Under the pieces are notes generated by a model that was not told the origin of the DNA, searched no databases, and saw only the letters and a program-made list of their open reading frames with translations. DNA of 64,000 bases. Source: Clostridia bacterium. GTDB lineage: Bacteria; Bacillota; Clostridia; UMGS1810. The stretch's first letter is position 1, and the number at the start of each line of letters is the position of its first letter. The translations under genes and the position numbers were made by a program. The stretch is from the NCBI GenBank assembly GCA_017416845.1, contig JAFQBA010000094.1:1-64000 (forward strand). The letters are read 5' to 3'. This document shows positions 54,935 through 64,000 of the stretch, piece by piece.

Positions 54935-54942
54935 GTTATAAT
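54934..54942 (+). promoter_or_regulatory. Extended -10 promoter of the giant lyase operon
   Basis: TGTTATAAT at 54934-54942 without a good -35 box, right behind the terminator stem. Confidence 0.45.
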
Positions 54943-54991
54943 TACGAACAATATAGGTTGTATACATATTTTATCATGAAAGGATGATTAT

Positions 54992-57900
54992 ATGAAAAAG
55001 GTTTTATCTCTTGTTTTGTGTATACTTCTTATACTGCCTGTTTTTCCTGCAAATATTTCCTTTGCAGAAGATGCAGATGCATTTGAAGTAACAACCACAA
55101 AAGATAATATTATTTCATATTCCAAAAAGCTTACAGTTTCTTTTTCGAACGAAATTGACTCTTCAACAGTTTCGCCCGAAACAGTTAAGCTCTATGCAGA
55201 CGGTGTTGAAACAAATCTTTCACCGGAGGACATCTCTGTTTCGGCAAACACCGTAACAATTAACATTCAAAAATATCCTTATGTGAAGTATAAGGCAGAA
55301 TTTTTGTCGGAAATTTGTGATGTCAATGAAACAAAGCTCGGAAAAGATGTTCTCATTAATTTTGAAACCAACGCTCCTGAAAAAACAGGAACAATTCCAT
55401 ATTCAAGCATAAAATCTGCAATGTATGATTTTGTTGACGGCTCTGTAACAACCGAAATGGATAAGTATGGGATGCTTCGTTTTTACAAGGTGATTGACGG
55501 CAAGGTGGTTCTTCGAAATCACTATTATGTTTCCGTTGATATTTCTTCCTTTGCAGGAAAAACTGTTACCGATGCAAAATTCAACATTCATGTAAACGGA
55601 AGAGCTCTTATGACCTTTTACAAAGCAGACGCTAATTTTATCCCCGGTGAAACAGCTTATGAAGATATGCCGAAAATCACAGACAACATGAGTGAAGATG
55701 ATGTTATCTGTTCCTACAGTCAGTCAAGCGGTAATCTCAATACCCTCCTTGATATGACTGCATATATGAATGAGTGTCTCGATGACGGAAAAACCCATAT
55801 GAATTTTATGGTGGATCAGGGATCGACCTCAACCTTTGGTGTTGCACCCGAGCAGGGGGATTCATCCTACCGCCCCTTTATGAATATATCATATGCTGAA
55901 AGTGAGTTCCCGGTTGTGACATCGACCACGCCTGCAGCGTGGGAAACAAGTATGCCTTGTGAGGGCGAAATTATGTTTTCTCTGTCTGATTGTGCAATTG
56001 ATGTTTCAAGTGAAAACATTATTCTTTTAAATAACGAAAACAATGAACAGTTAATTTTGGAAGAAGAATCAGTAGCATATGATTCCGAAAAGAAAACCGT
56101 AACACTATCCGCTTTCGAGCCGCTAAGTCCTCAAACTGTGTATACCCTTGAGATTTCAGGGCTTAAAACGGATTTGGGAAAGAGCTTTGCAGACAAAAAG
56201 GTTAAATTTAAAACAGGCGGCACAAGAGAAGAGCTTTATTATTCAAAGCCGTCTGAAACATCATTTGTAAAGGTTAATATTGCAGACGATTATTCCGGTG
56301 CAGTTGTGATTTCAGGTAAATTTTTTGCTCTTTCAGATGCTCCTGTTTCTATTGATGTTGTAAATGCAGAGGGCGAATCAATATACTTTGAAAATGTAAC
56401 CTGCGATGAATACGGATATTTTTCCTTTGATGTTTCAAGTGATTACTCGGGTATTTGTAAAGCATATGTTTCATCAGAAAAAAATCTCGGAAACAACATT
56501 GAGACCGATGAATTTGAAATATATTCGGTTTCAGAGTTTATGAGCGTATGGGAAAATCTCGGAAGTGGAGATAAAATAAAAATTGCAGATTCCATTGAAA
56601 GTGCATTTTCACTTTTTGAAATAGGAAACGGCAAGAAAACCGTTTTTGAAAAAGGAGATGCCCTTGTTGAAGTTATTGCCGATAGCGGTTCCTTTGGTGA
56701 ATATAATTACGAAAACATTATTGCGATGAAGGACTTCGTTTTCGAAAATTATATTATCTGCGGTTTTGCATCGGAGGTTGATGAAAAGCTTGTCAGAGAA
56801 GCCATTGAAGAATATGCATCTGAAATGGATTTTGCATCTCTCGAAAATTTTGGTAAATACAAAGTAATGGATGATAATTCTAAAGAGGCCACAGCCAAAA
56901 TATTTTCAGAGGCAAAAAGCTCCGACAAGGACACAAAGGAAAAGATCAGAAAACTCCTTGGTGAATGCATAACTCAAAAAGAACTTCTTAATGTGTTTGA
57001 AAAAATCGAAAATGCATCTAACCACACAGAGGTCAGCAAAATTATTCTTGATGAATATTATGCAAATCTTCTCGGGCTTTCAGATGATAATATTTCCGAC
57101 TACAAAGCCAACAAAAAGAATGCCGGCAAAGCTCTTGTAGGCAAATCCTTCGATTCAAAAGAAGATTTCAAAAAAGCCTTTAATAAAGCAGTGGAAGCCG
57201 AGAATCCAAGAGAAACCGGCGGCGGTGGCGGAGGTGGTTCTTCTTTCGGAGGAAGCTCTGTTGTAATTAAAGTCGATTCTGAAAGTAAGCCTCAACCCGA
57301 ACAAAATCCCGTTGTTACAACAGGGGACAATGACGAAAAGGTTCAACCCTCATCCTATTCATTCACCGACATTGCCCACTATCCCTGGGCGGTATATGAA
57401 ATAGAGTTTCTTGCACGAATGAATGTTATAAACGGTGTCGGCGAGGGCATTTATGCTCCTTCGGGCAACGTAACAAGAGAACAGAGTGCAAAACTTCTGG
57501 TTCAAGCTATGGAATTTGAAACAATAAATCATAATCCCGGATTTTCCGATGCAGACCCGGATGCATGGTATTACCCCTACATTTCCACAGCATCAAGCCG
57601 GGGAATTGTCAAAGGAAAAGGTGACATTTTCGGAATAGGTGAAAACGTAACCCGTGAAGACCTTTGCACAATGGCGGCAAGAACCCTTGAGGCGGCAGGC
57701 TATAAAATTGATGAATGCCACCTTTCTTTCACCGATTCATCCGAAGTTTCAGACTATGCCAAAAACGCAGTTGCATTTCTTGCCAATGCAGGCATAATCA
57801 AAGGCATGCCAGACGGTTCATTTATGCCTAAAAACAACACCACAAGAGCAGAAGCGGCAGTTTTCATCTACCGATTCTGCGAATATGTCAAAACCTATAG

Positions 57901-60502
57901 CGCTACCATCTGGGAAAAGCCCCTTGAAGCTGTTAAAAAAATTGAAGCTCCAAGCGAAGAGCAAATACTTTCAGATATAAAATCAAAGTTTAACAAAAAA
58001 GAAGTTAATCATCCCTTTATTTTCGGGAATGACCAAAAAATCGAAGAAATAAAAACCAATCTTTCATCAGGCGATTCCTACACCAAGATTATGTACGGTC
58101 AGGTAAAGAAATATGCAGACAATTTCCTTAACGTACCTCCGGTTGTACACAACGGCAGTGTGACTCAGGTTTACAACTATGTTGACGACCGTATTATGAA
58201 TCTTATGATTGCCTATCATATTGAAGGCGACGAAAAATATTTAAACAGAGCCAAGGAAGAATTTGAAAACTTCAAAAAAATCACCCGTTGGGACGGCGGT
58301 GCTCAGCTTGAAAATTCTCAGACCGGCTATGCCTTAGCGGTATGCTATGACTGGCTCTACGACTATCTCACAGCCGAAGACAGAGCGTGGGCTGAGGAAA
58401 CAATCAAGGTAAAAATGCTTGAAATAGCATACAAATACTATCAAAATCCCGATTCATATAATGAGCTTCGCTCGCAGTATGCAAGTATGAATATTCAGTG
58501 CGGAAATTCAACCTACAATCACTCAACATACAATAATTCAAATTTGTTTGTTGCGGCTCTCGCTCTTGCCCCGATATATCCGGAATATTCGGCATATATA
58601 ATGGCAAATAATATGAAAAACGTTCAGCCATACATAGAACTCATCGGACCTGACGGCGGTTTTGATGAACCTGTCGGATATTATTCTTACAAGTCTCCAA
58701 AGATAATGCAAATGCTTCAGGCTTGCCAGAGTGTACTTGGAACGTCCTATGGCTACGACCGCTACGAAGGCTTCCGTTCAACCTCATACTATCCGCTCTT
58801 TATGTACGGCGCAGGTGCCTTTGCCTTTGGCGATTCAGGTCCCGGAATTGCAAGCTTTGATTCAAACTATATGTACTACACGGCAAAATACTCCAAGGAT
58901 TCCAAGCTTATGAGCCTTGTTGCCGAAAAGTTGTCGGAGGGTGACTGCGCAAAAGCACTGCTTTGCTATGAAAGCGGTGATATGAACAATGTGGACAAGG
59001 ACGCTTCGCTTCCTCTTGACAATGTAATTTATCCTTTAACCAAAGACCAGAACGTCATCTCAATGAGAAACAACTGGGACATTCAAAAGGGACTTTTCAC
59101 TGCAATGTATGCAGGCTGTGCAACTGCAAACGGTCACTCCGATGCTGTTTCGGGTGCATTTGGAATTGATGCCTTTGGTGAAATTTTTGTTACTGCTATA
59201 GGCAGAGGCGACTATGATTATCCCGGCTATTGGGATAATACCCAGAATGGCGGCAGATGGGACTGGTACGAAAAACGTCCCGAAGGGAGTAACTGTCTTG
59301 TTATCAATCCTTCCGAAAAGGTTGGTCAGGATGTTAGTGAAACAGCGGTTATTGATGTATATGAATCCGGTGAAGGTGCGGCATTTGGTGTTACTGACCT
59401 TTCGGGAGTTTACAAAGAATATGTAACCTCCTACAAACGAGGTCTCAAGCTTCACGATTCAAGAAGCAAAATTGTTGTTCAGGACGAAGCAACAATGAAA
59501 ACACCGTCAGAAATTTTCTGGTCCATCAACACTCCGGCTGACATTGAAATCATCGATGAAGATACCGTACTCCTTTCAATCGGTGCAAAAATGGTTGCAG
59601 TTAAATTCTATGCAAATGTTGATTTTGAGCTCTTTGAAATGGCGGCAGAAAAGCTTCCCACTTCACCCCAAAAAGCAGAGCAGCTCCGCTACAGAGATTA
59701 TCGCAAGATAGCTCTCAGGGCAAAAGATGTAACAGAGCTCAAACTTATGGTCGAATTTGTGCCTGTTGGTGCATATTCAGAGGCACTCCTCCCTATATCG
59801 GAATTTATTCCCATAGAAAACTGGAATGTTTCAGAACCAAAGAGAGAATTCCCGAAACTTAGTGCAATTACGGTTGACGGTGAAGCTATCGACGGTTTTG
59901 ACAAAGACATTCATTCATACCTTATTGAATTTGATACCTTGCCCGAAAAACTGCCTGAAATCAAAGCAACAGCTGAAAATGAAGCCGATGTAACCGTTAC
60001 ATATTCCGATGCTGAGAGAAAATCTGCCGAAATCAAGGTAGAAAAAGGTGATGAGGTTTCATGGTATGAAGTAATCTTCATCGAAGAAGAAAAGCCCTTT
60101 GATGTCAGCGGTATGAAAAAACTAAACATCACATCAGTCACTGCCACAACTCACGACGGAAATCTTCCTCAAAACACCATTGACGGAAATCTCAACACAC
60201 GCTGGTCGGCTGAGGGATTCGGACAGTATATTATCTTTGACCTCGGATCGGTAAAAGATATAAGTGCAATGGGAATTGCATATTATCAGGGCTCAAAGAG
60301 ATCGTCATATTATGACATCCTTGTGTCCGAAGATGGTGAAGAGTGGACAAAGCTTGTATCAGATGCTGAATCTTCAGGAAAGTCTGATGATCTCGAAAAC
60401 TTTGAGCTTGTTACAAAAGCGAGATATGTAAAATATTATGGCTACGGCAACTCCCAGGGTAAATGGAACAGCCTTTCGGAAGTAGCGATTTATTCAAAAT
60501 AA
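54992..60502 (+). CDS. Giant secreted heparinase II/III-like lyase with DNRLRE, SLH and F5/8C domains, copy 2
   Basis: A 1836-aa surface protein parallel to the one at 27758-33970. Signal peptide (to about 25), Big-like fold (about 30-130), DNRLRE-type domain (about 130-300), Big-like fold, transthyretin-like fold (about 420-510), helical module ending ALVGKSFDSKEDF (about 510-740), Gly-rich linker (about 741-750), three SLH repeats (about 790-965), lyase module (about 1005-1590) and F5/8C (about 1695-1836). Candidate catalytic residues: His1177 (STYNHSTYNN), Tyr1230/1231/1233 and His1382 (GHSDAVSG). SLH protein C follows at once (11 bp), then GH88, the natural next step for unsaturated products. 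Confidence 0.86.
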   Translation: MKKVLSLVLCILLILPVFPANISFAEDADAFEVTTTKDNIISYSKKLTVSFSNEIDSSTVSPETVKLYADGVETNLSPEDISVSANTVTINIQKYPYVKYKAEFLSEICDVNETKLGKDVLINFETNAPEKTGTIPYSSIKSAMYDFVDGSVTTEMDKYGMLRFYKVIDGKVVLRNHYYVSVDISSFAGKTVTDAKFNIHVNGRALMTFYKADANFIPGETAYEDMPKITDNMSEDDVICSYSQSSGNLNTLLDMTAYMNECLDDGKTHMNFMVDQGSTSTFGVAPEQGDSSYRPFMNISYAESEFPVVTSTTPAAWETSMPCEGEIMFSLSDCAIDVSSENIILLNNENNEQLILEEESVAYDSEKKTVTLSAFEPLSPQTVYTLEISGLKTDLGKSFADKKVKFKTGGTREELYYSKPSETSFVKVNIADDYSGAVVISGKFFALSDAPVSIDVVNAEGESIYFENVTCDEYGYFSFDVSSDYSGICKAYVSSEKNLGNNIETDEFEIYSVSEFMSVWENLGSGDKIKIADSIESAFSLFEIGNGKKTVFEKGDALVEVIADSGSFGEYNYENIIAMKDFVFENYIICGFASEVDEKLVREAIEEYASEMDFASLENFGKYKVMDDNSKEATAKIFSEAKSSDKDTKEKIRKLLGECITQKELLNVFEKIENASNHTEVSKIILDEYYANLLGLSDDNISDYKANKKNAGKALVGKSFDSKEDFKKAFNKAVEAENPRETGGGGGGGSSFGGSSVVIKVDSESKPQPEQNPVVTTGDNDEKVQPSSYSFTDIAHYPWAVYEIEFLARMNVINGVGEGIYAPSGNVTREQSAKLLVQAMEFETINHNPGFSDADPDAWYYPYISTASSRGIVKGKGDIFGIGENVTREDLCTMAARTLEAAGYKIDECHLSFTDSSEVSDYAKNAVAFLANAGIIKGMPDGSFMPKNNTTRAEAAVFIYRFCEYVKTYSATIWEKPLEAVKKIEAPSEEQILSDIKSKFNKKEVNHPFIFGNDQKIEEIKTNLSSGDSYTKIMYGQVKKYADNFLNVPPVVHNGSVTQVYNYVDDRIMNLMIAYHIEGDEKYLNRAKEEFENFKKITRWDGGAQLENSQTGYALAVCYDWLYDYLTAEDRAWAEETIKVKMLEIAYKYYQNPDSYNELRSQYASMNIQCGNSTYNHSTYNNSNLFVAALALAPIYPEYSAYIMANNMKNVQPYIELIGPDGGFDEPVGYYSYKSPKIMQMLQACQSVLGTSYGYDRYEGFRSTSYYPLFMYGAGAFAFGDSGPGIASFDSNYMYYTAKYSKDSKLMSLVAEKLSEGDCAKALLCYESGDMNNVDKDASLPLDNVIYPLTKDQNVISMRNNWDIQKGLFTAMYAGCATANGHSDAVSGAFGIDAFGEIFVTAIGRGDYDYPGYWDNTQNGGRWDWYEKRPEGSNCLVINPSEKVGQDVSETAVIDVYESGEGAAFGVTDLSGVYKEYVTSYKRGLKLHDSRSKIVVQDEATMKTPSEIFWSINTPADIEIIDEDTVLLSIGAKMVAVKFYANVDFELFEMAAEKLPTSPQKAEQLRYRDYRKIALRAKDVTELKLMVEFVPVGAYSEALLPISEFIPIENWNVSEPKREFPKLSAITVDGEAIDGFDKDIHSYLIEFDTLPEKLPEIKATAENEADVTVTYSDAERKSAEIKVEKGDEVSWYEVIFIEEEKPFDVSGMKKLNITSVTATTHDGNLPQNTIDGNLNTRWSAEGFGQYIIFDLGSVKDISAMGIAYYQGSKRSSYYDILVSEDGEEWTKLVSDAESSGKSDDLENFELVTKARYVKYYGYGNSQGKWNSLSEVAIYSK

Positions 60503-60512
60503 GGAGGATAAC

Positions 60513-63035
60513 ATGAAAAACAAAATATTTTCAATAATTTTAGCGCTCATATTTGTGTTTGCCTGTTATCCCACAGTAAATGCAAAAACTGACAATCAGT
60601 ATTTTAACGAAGCAAACACCCTTTTGGTGGGACTCGGATTTGAAGATGCCTCATCAAAGGCAAATGAAATTATTTCGCGGGAAGCTTTAATAGAGCTTCT
60701 CGTGGACAACTCCTTTTACGAAGGTATTGAGCTTGGCGACCTTGCAATGATGGGCATATATGCCGATGCAAACTACTATTTTCTCCCCGAAAATCAGATT
60801 TGTCTGAAAGATGCTCTCATAATCTGCATTAAGCTTCTCACTCTCGGTGCAGACGACATAACCGACCATGACCGTCTTACCATTTCGTGGGATCTTGACC
60901 TTAATGAAGGAATAGAGCTTGAACTCGACAAACCTCTCACATACTCCGATGCTTATATTCTTCTCTATAACTATCTTAATGCAGACATTTCTGTGTATAA
61001 CGGAAGATTTGCAATAGGTAATACCACAATCCTTGCCGACAAGCATCACATAGACATTGTTGAAGGATTTGTCGACAAGGCAGGACGCTATGCTATAGAT
61101 GGTGATGCGCTTGTAGGCGGAAAAATCTCCATTAACGGCAAGGTATATAAAAGTGAAAAATACGGCGAAGAGCTTTTCGGTAAAAATGTTGTTGCATACC
61201 TTAAAGATTCAAAAACTCTTATTGCCGCAAATGTAAGCTCTGATACCGAGGTTACGGAGATTTATTCTTATAACTCTCCTGAATTTAAGGATAACAGATA
61301 CAGCTATTATGATGACAATCTGAAAGAGCAATCGGTAAAAATTTCAAAAACCGCAGATATGTTTTATAACGGCTCGGAATTTAGCTTTGACAAAAATCTT
61401 GCTCTGCCGAAGAGCGGAAAAATCACTGTAATTGACAACAATATATATTCAGATGGTGCCGATGTGGTTATCATAGATTCTGCAAAGACGGTTAAGGCAG
61501 AATCCATTGACAAAACCAAACTGACAATTTATTCAGCAGGACAGTCTTTTATGCTGACTGATGAAACTGTCATTGTTGACGATTCCGCAAAAGTGCGGGA
61601 CATTTCAAAAATCAGTTCGGGCGACATCTTAAGTCTTTATGTTTCTCAAAACGGTATAGTTTCAAAATGTGTTAAGATAACAAAATCTGTTTCCGGAACG
61701 CTTGATTCTTTGGGTAACGATTTTGTTACGGTAAACGGTGAAAAATATGCGGTTGCAGAAAACAAAATGACAGATGCTAAAAATTATCTTGGAAAAAATA
61801 TCTCTGCATTCATTGATGAATACGGCACCATAGTTTATTTCACAACCGAAAAGGTTGCTGATATGAATGTGGGTATAACAAGAGCAGTAAAACTTTTAGA
61901 AAAAGGACTTTCTTCAAGTTTAAAAATCAAATTATACACTCCGTCAGGCAAGGAAGAAGAGTTTAGTTTTGCCGAAAATATAAGAATTAACGGACAACTT
62001 TTCAAAACCTATGCCGATGCATACCGTGCCATCCCGAAGGTTGGCTCAAACATAAAACAGTCTCTTGTTGCTTATGAATTAAATTCAGATAACGAAATAA
62101 CGGCAATTGATTTTCCGAGTGACAAAATTATGGATATTGCAGGCGATTCAAGACTTTACAAAAATTCTCACGATTCACTGTCTGCAATGTCTCATGTAAC
62201 CTACAACAAATGGAGAGAAGATTTTGGTGAAGGTGTGTTTATTACTCCCGAAACAAAGGTTTTCATTACACCAAAACAAAGTCCCGACGGAAAAATTGTT
62301 GATGATCTTATTTTCTTCACTGCAACCGAGTGTCAGCTTCTGACCACCGGTACAGCTTATCACAACCACACCTCCACAGGCTACGGTTTTGATCCCGAGA
62401 GCAAAATATCTTCGGTTGTCGTGCTTGAATATGAAGCGTCGGGTTCTTCGGGAGGAGTATTGCCGCCTCTTACATATATGTACCTTGTGGGAGAGATTTC
62501 ACAGACAATAGATTCTGAAGGCGAAGAAGTTGAAGGCATAAGAATATATGATAGTTCCAATCCCGAAGGTCTTCTTATCTACGGCGACTCCATCGACTAT
62601 TTCACATCAAGAAACATCGAACCCGGTGATCTCATAAGAATTGACTATGTTTCTCAGACCAAAAAAGCAAATTTGGTTGAGCTTGTCTACAAAAACGGTG
62701 CCGACACTTTAGAAAGCGGTGCATACGTGTATTCAGGCTCCGGCGGCGGTAAAGCAAAAGAATGTGACATAAGACTTTGCAGAGCCTACAAAAAATGGAG
62801 CGAAGTTCTTGACCTTGTGTATCTCAATCAGGATATGGAAAATGTTCTTGATTTCGATATCAAGCCCGTAAAGGTGTACGGATATTCCATATTCAGATAT
62901 AACAAAGAAAAAGGCAGAGTAGAACAGCTTACGGTTGATGATCTTCGCACCTATGAAATAAGCGGTGAAGAGTGTTCCAATGTAGTTATTCACGATGTTA
63001 ACCTCGGACCGAACACAATGGTAATTATCAACTGA
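60513..63035 (+). CDS. Secreted SLH-like domain protein, beta-rich, paralogue C
   Basis: An 840-aa secreted protein with signal peptide (to about 24), divergent SLH-like region (about 30-165) and short beta-domains. Close paralogue of the 25173-27746 protein: DNNIYSDGADVVII, SGDILSLY, SVSGTLDS, PGDLIRIDY and FRYNKEKGRVEQL. The SD (GGAGG) touches the stop of the giant lyase, the same arrangement as paralogue B. Function unknown. A hairpin at 63060 separates it from GH88. Confidence 0.78.
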   Translation: MKNKIFSIILALIFVFACYPTVNAKTDNQYFNEANTLLVGLGFEDASSKANEIISREALIELLVDNSFYEGIELGDLAMMGIYADANYYFLPENQICLKDALIICIKLLTLGADDITDHDRLTISWDLDLNEGIELELDKPLTYSDAYILLYNYLNADISVYNGRFAIGNTTILADKHHIDIVEGFVDKAGRYAIDGDALVGGKISINGKVYKSEKYGEELFGKNVVAYLKDSKTLIAANVSSDTEVTEIYSYNSPEFKDNRYSYYDDNLKEQSVKISKTADMFYNGSEFSFDKNLALPKSGKITVIDNNIYSDGADVVIIDSAKTVKAESIDKTKLTIYSAGQSFMLTDETVIVDDSAKVRDISKISSGDILSLYVSQNGIVSKCVKITKSVSGTLDSLGNDFVTVNGEKYAVAENKMTDAKNYLGKNISAFIDEYGTIVYFTTEKVADMNVGITRAVKLLEKGLSSSLKIKLYTPSGKEEEFSFAENIRINGQLFKTYADAYRAIPKVGSNIKQSLVAYELNSDNEITAIDFPSDKIMDIAGDSRLYKNSHDSLSAMSHVTYNKWREDFGEGVFITPETKVFITPKQSPDGKIVDDLIFFTATECQLLTTGTAYHNHTSTGYGFDPESKISSVVVLEYEASGSSGGVLPPLTYMYLVGEISQTIDSEGEEVEGIRIYDSSNPEGLLIYGDSIDYFTSRNIEPGDLIRIDYVSQTKKANLVELVYKNGADTLESGAYVYSGSGGGKAKECDIRLCRAYKKWSEVLDLVYLNQDMENVLDFDIKPVKVYGYSIFRYNKEKGRVEQLTVDDLRTYEISGEECSNVVIHDVNLGPNTMVIIN

Positions 63036-63059
63036 TGCATATTAGGACTTGAAAATATA

Positions 63060-63091
63060 TAAGAACCGCTTCAGCTTGAGGCGGTTCTTAT
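63060..63091 (+). terminator. Hairpin between SLH protein C and GH88
   Basis: AAGAACCGC pairs with GCGGTTCTT, but the T-run is poor, so it may be a partial terminator or a processing site. Confidence 0.5.
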
Positions 63092-63121
63092 GTTAAAGAT
63101 TGACTTAAGGAGAAAATATAA

Positions 63122-64000
63122 ATGACAAGAGGTAATATAGAATTAAGCAATATCAATCGATATAATGATGGGTTTGAAATTCCTGAAACAAAGTTAAACA
63201 CAACGATAAAAAAAGCGACCGATAAATGGCTTAAAAAGCTTGAAGAATTTGACGGTCAGTTTCCCGGAACAATGTCAAAAGATGATAAATATGTACTTGG
63301 CGAAAATAATTCGTGGACTCAGGGTATGCATACAGGATCTGCACTCCTTGCATATGAACTTACCGAAAACGAAAAATTTCTTGAATATGCAAAGCAGCAT
63401 ATCGAAAGCTATTACCGGCGTTACGAAAACAAAGTTGATATGTGGTGTCACGATGTAGGTTTTGCATTTTCGCCTTCTGTTATTGCCCTTTATAAATTAA
63501 CCGGAGATGAAGCAATGAAAGAACTTGCTTTAAAGGCTGCAGATCATTTCCGTACATATATTTATTCCGAAAAAGGCGGATTTATTCTTCGTTCATACAC
63601 AAGAAAAGATGTTCCCGACGGATGTCGCACAATGATGGATACTCTTATGAACATCCCTCTTCTTTTCTGGGCATATGAACAGACAGGCGAAGAAAGATAT
63701 GTTGAAGCTGCAAAATCACAGCTTGCCATCACCGAAAAATGTCTCATCAGAGAAGATGGATCATCATTTCATCATTATCAGTTTGATGTTGAAACACACG
63801 CACCCATAAGAGGTCTCACATTCCAGGGACACGCCGATGATTCATGCTGGGCAAGAGGGCATTCATGGGGGGTATACGGATTCCCTGTTGCGTATACATA
63901 TACCAAAGACGAAACACTTCTTCCTCTTCACAGAGACATTTCATATTTTATGCTTAATCATATGCCTGAGACTTTTGTTCCGTATTATGACTATGATTTT
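63122..64000 (+). CDS. GH88 unsaturated glucuronyl hydrolase, 3' end outside the window
   Basis: At least 293 aa, cut by the window end. An alpha-toroid enzyme that removes the delta-4,5-unsaturated uronic acid left by polysaccharide lyases. Family motifs: MWCHDVGFAF with Asp111, RTMMDTLMNIPLLFW with Asp173 (the positions of the two catalytic acids in the Bacillus enzyme, by alignment of motifs), and DDSCWARGHSWGVYGF. No signal peptide, so intracellular. ATG at 63122 follows AAGGAG. Its place after the giant lyase and SLH protein supports lyase chemistry in this operon. Confidence 0.92.
   Translation, partial: MTRGNIELSNINRYNDGFEIPETKLNTTIKKATDKWLKKLEEFDGQFPGTMSKDDKYVLGENNSWTQGMHTGSALLAYELTENEKFLEYAKQHIESYYRRYENKVDMWCHDVGFAFSPSVIALYKLTGDEAMKELALKAADHFRTYIYSEKGGFILRSYTRKDVPDGCRTMMDTLMNIPLLFWAYEQTGEERYVEAAKSQLAITEKCLIREDGSSFHHYQFDVETHAPIRGLTFQGHADDSCWARGHSWGVYGFPVAYTYTKDETLLPLHRDISYFMLNHMPETFVPYYDYDF

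Noticed and set aside
1-64000. CRISPR arrays, tRNA, rRNA, known riboswitches
   Set aside because: None recognised on either strand by reading; an Infernal or tRNAscan run would be decisive.

Overview
The window looks like chromosomal DNA of an anaerobic, spore-forming, Gram-positive Clostridia-type bacterium. Evidence: AT-rich DNA with strong AGGAGG-type ribosome sites and TTGACA/TATAAT promoters, a sporulation sigma factor (sigG) next to a SPOCS/LysM spore-coat-type protein, S-layer-homology (SLH) modules on secreted proteins, and many AraC-type regulators. No rRNA, tRNA, CRISPR array, transposase or phage genes were seen.

Most of the window is a large polysaccharide-utilisation region. Secreted parts: three heparinase II/III-like lyases (1358-4477; 27758-33970, 2070 aa; 54992-60502, 1836 aa), three related SLH-bearing beta-rich proteins, two tandem secreted helical proteins of unrecognised family, and several DNRLRE or LamG-like binding proteins. 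Parts without signal peptides, presumably cytoplasmic: GH88 unsaturated glucuronyl hydrolase (63122 to the window end), a GH2 enzyme with the N-x-K motif of beta-glucuronidases, GH3 hexosaminidase, GH78 rhamnosidase-like enzyme, two tandem GH32-like propeller proteins, two NagA deacetylases, a NahK-like N-acetylhexosamine kinase with a nucleotidyltransferase, L-fucose isomerase, an RpiB-type isomerase, a PfkB kinase and an aldo/keto reductase. Together they suggest extracellular cleavage of a polymer containing uronic acid and N-acetylhexosamine, then intracellular trimming and sugar-phosphate metabolism. The substrate cannot be fixed from sequence, and no transporter gene is present.

Layout: 1-400 mobile-type repeat and terminator; 400-7473 plus-strand genes (acetyltransferase, lyase, aldo/keto reductase, SGNH relic, kinase, AllA-like protein); 7586-8455 AraC (minus); 8645-17118 secreted proteins (plus); 17184-18986 fucI (minus); 19122-22326 AraC, SPOCS protein and sigG; 22439-37361 a long minus-strand series (DNRLRE protein, GH2, giant lyase, SLH protein, GH3, nagA); 37569-41514 AraC, then nagA/nahK/nucleotidyltransferase (minus); 41654-48667 AraC, propellers, GH78, RpiB; 48670-50424 an inserted ATPase cassette with a truncated second gene and an rpiB fragment; 50466-53113 AraC, SGNH hydrolase, creatininase-family protein; 53142-64000 DNRLRE protein, giant lyase, SLH protein, GH88.

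The best candidate for something undescribed is the lyase plus SLH-protein pair. It occurs twice, in opposite orientations, with the same gene order and the SD touching the lyase stop codon. Other notable items: tandem proteins of unknown family (12542-17118), a perfect 14-8-14 palindrome over the GH78 promoter, an rpiB 3' fragment that differs from the intact gene only at synonymous sites, and hairpins that bury the ribosome sites of both sporulation genes.
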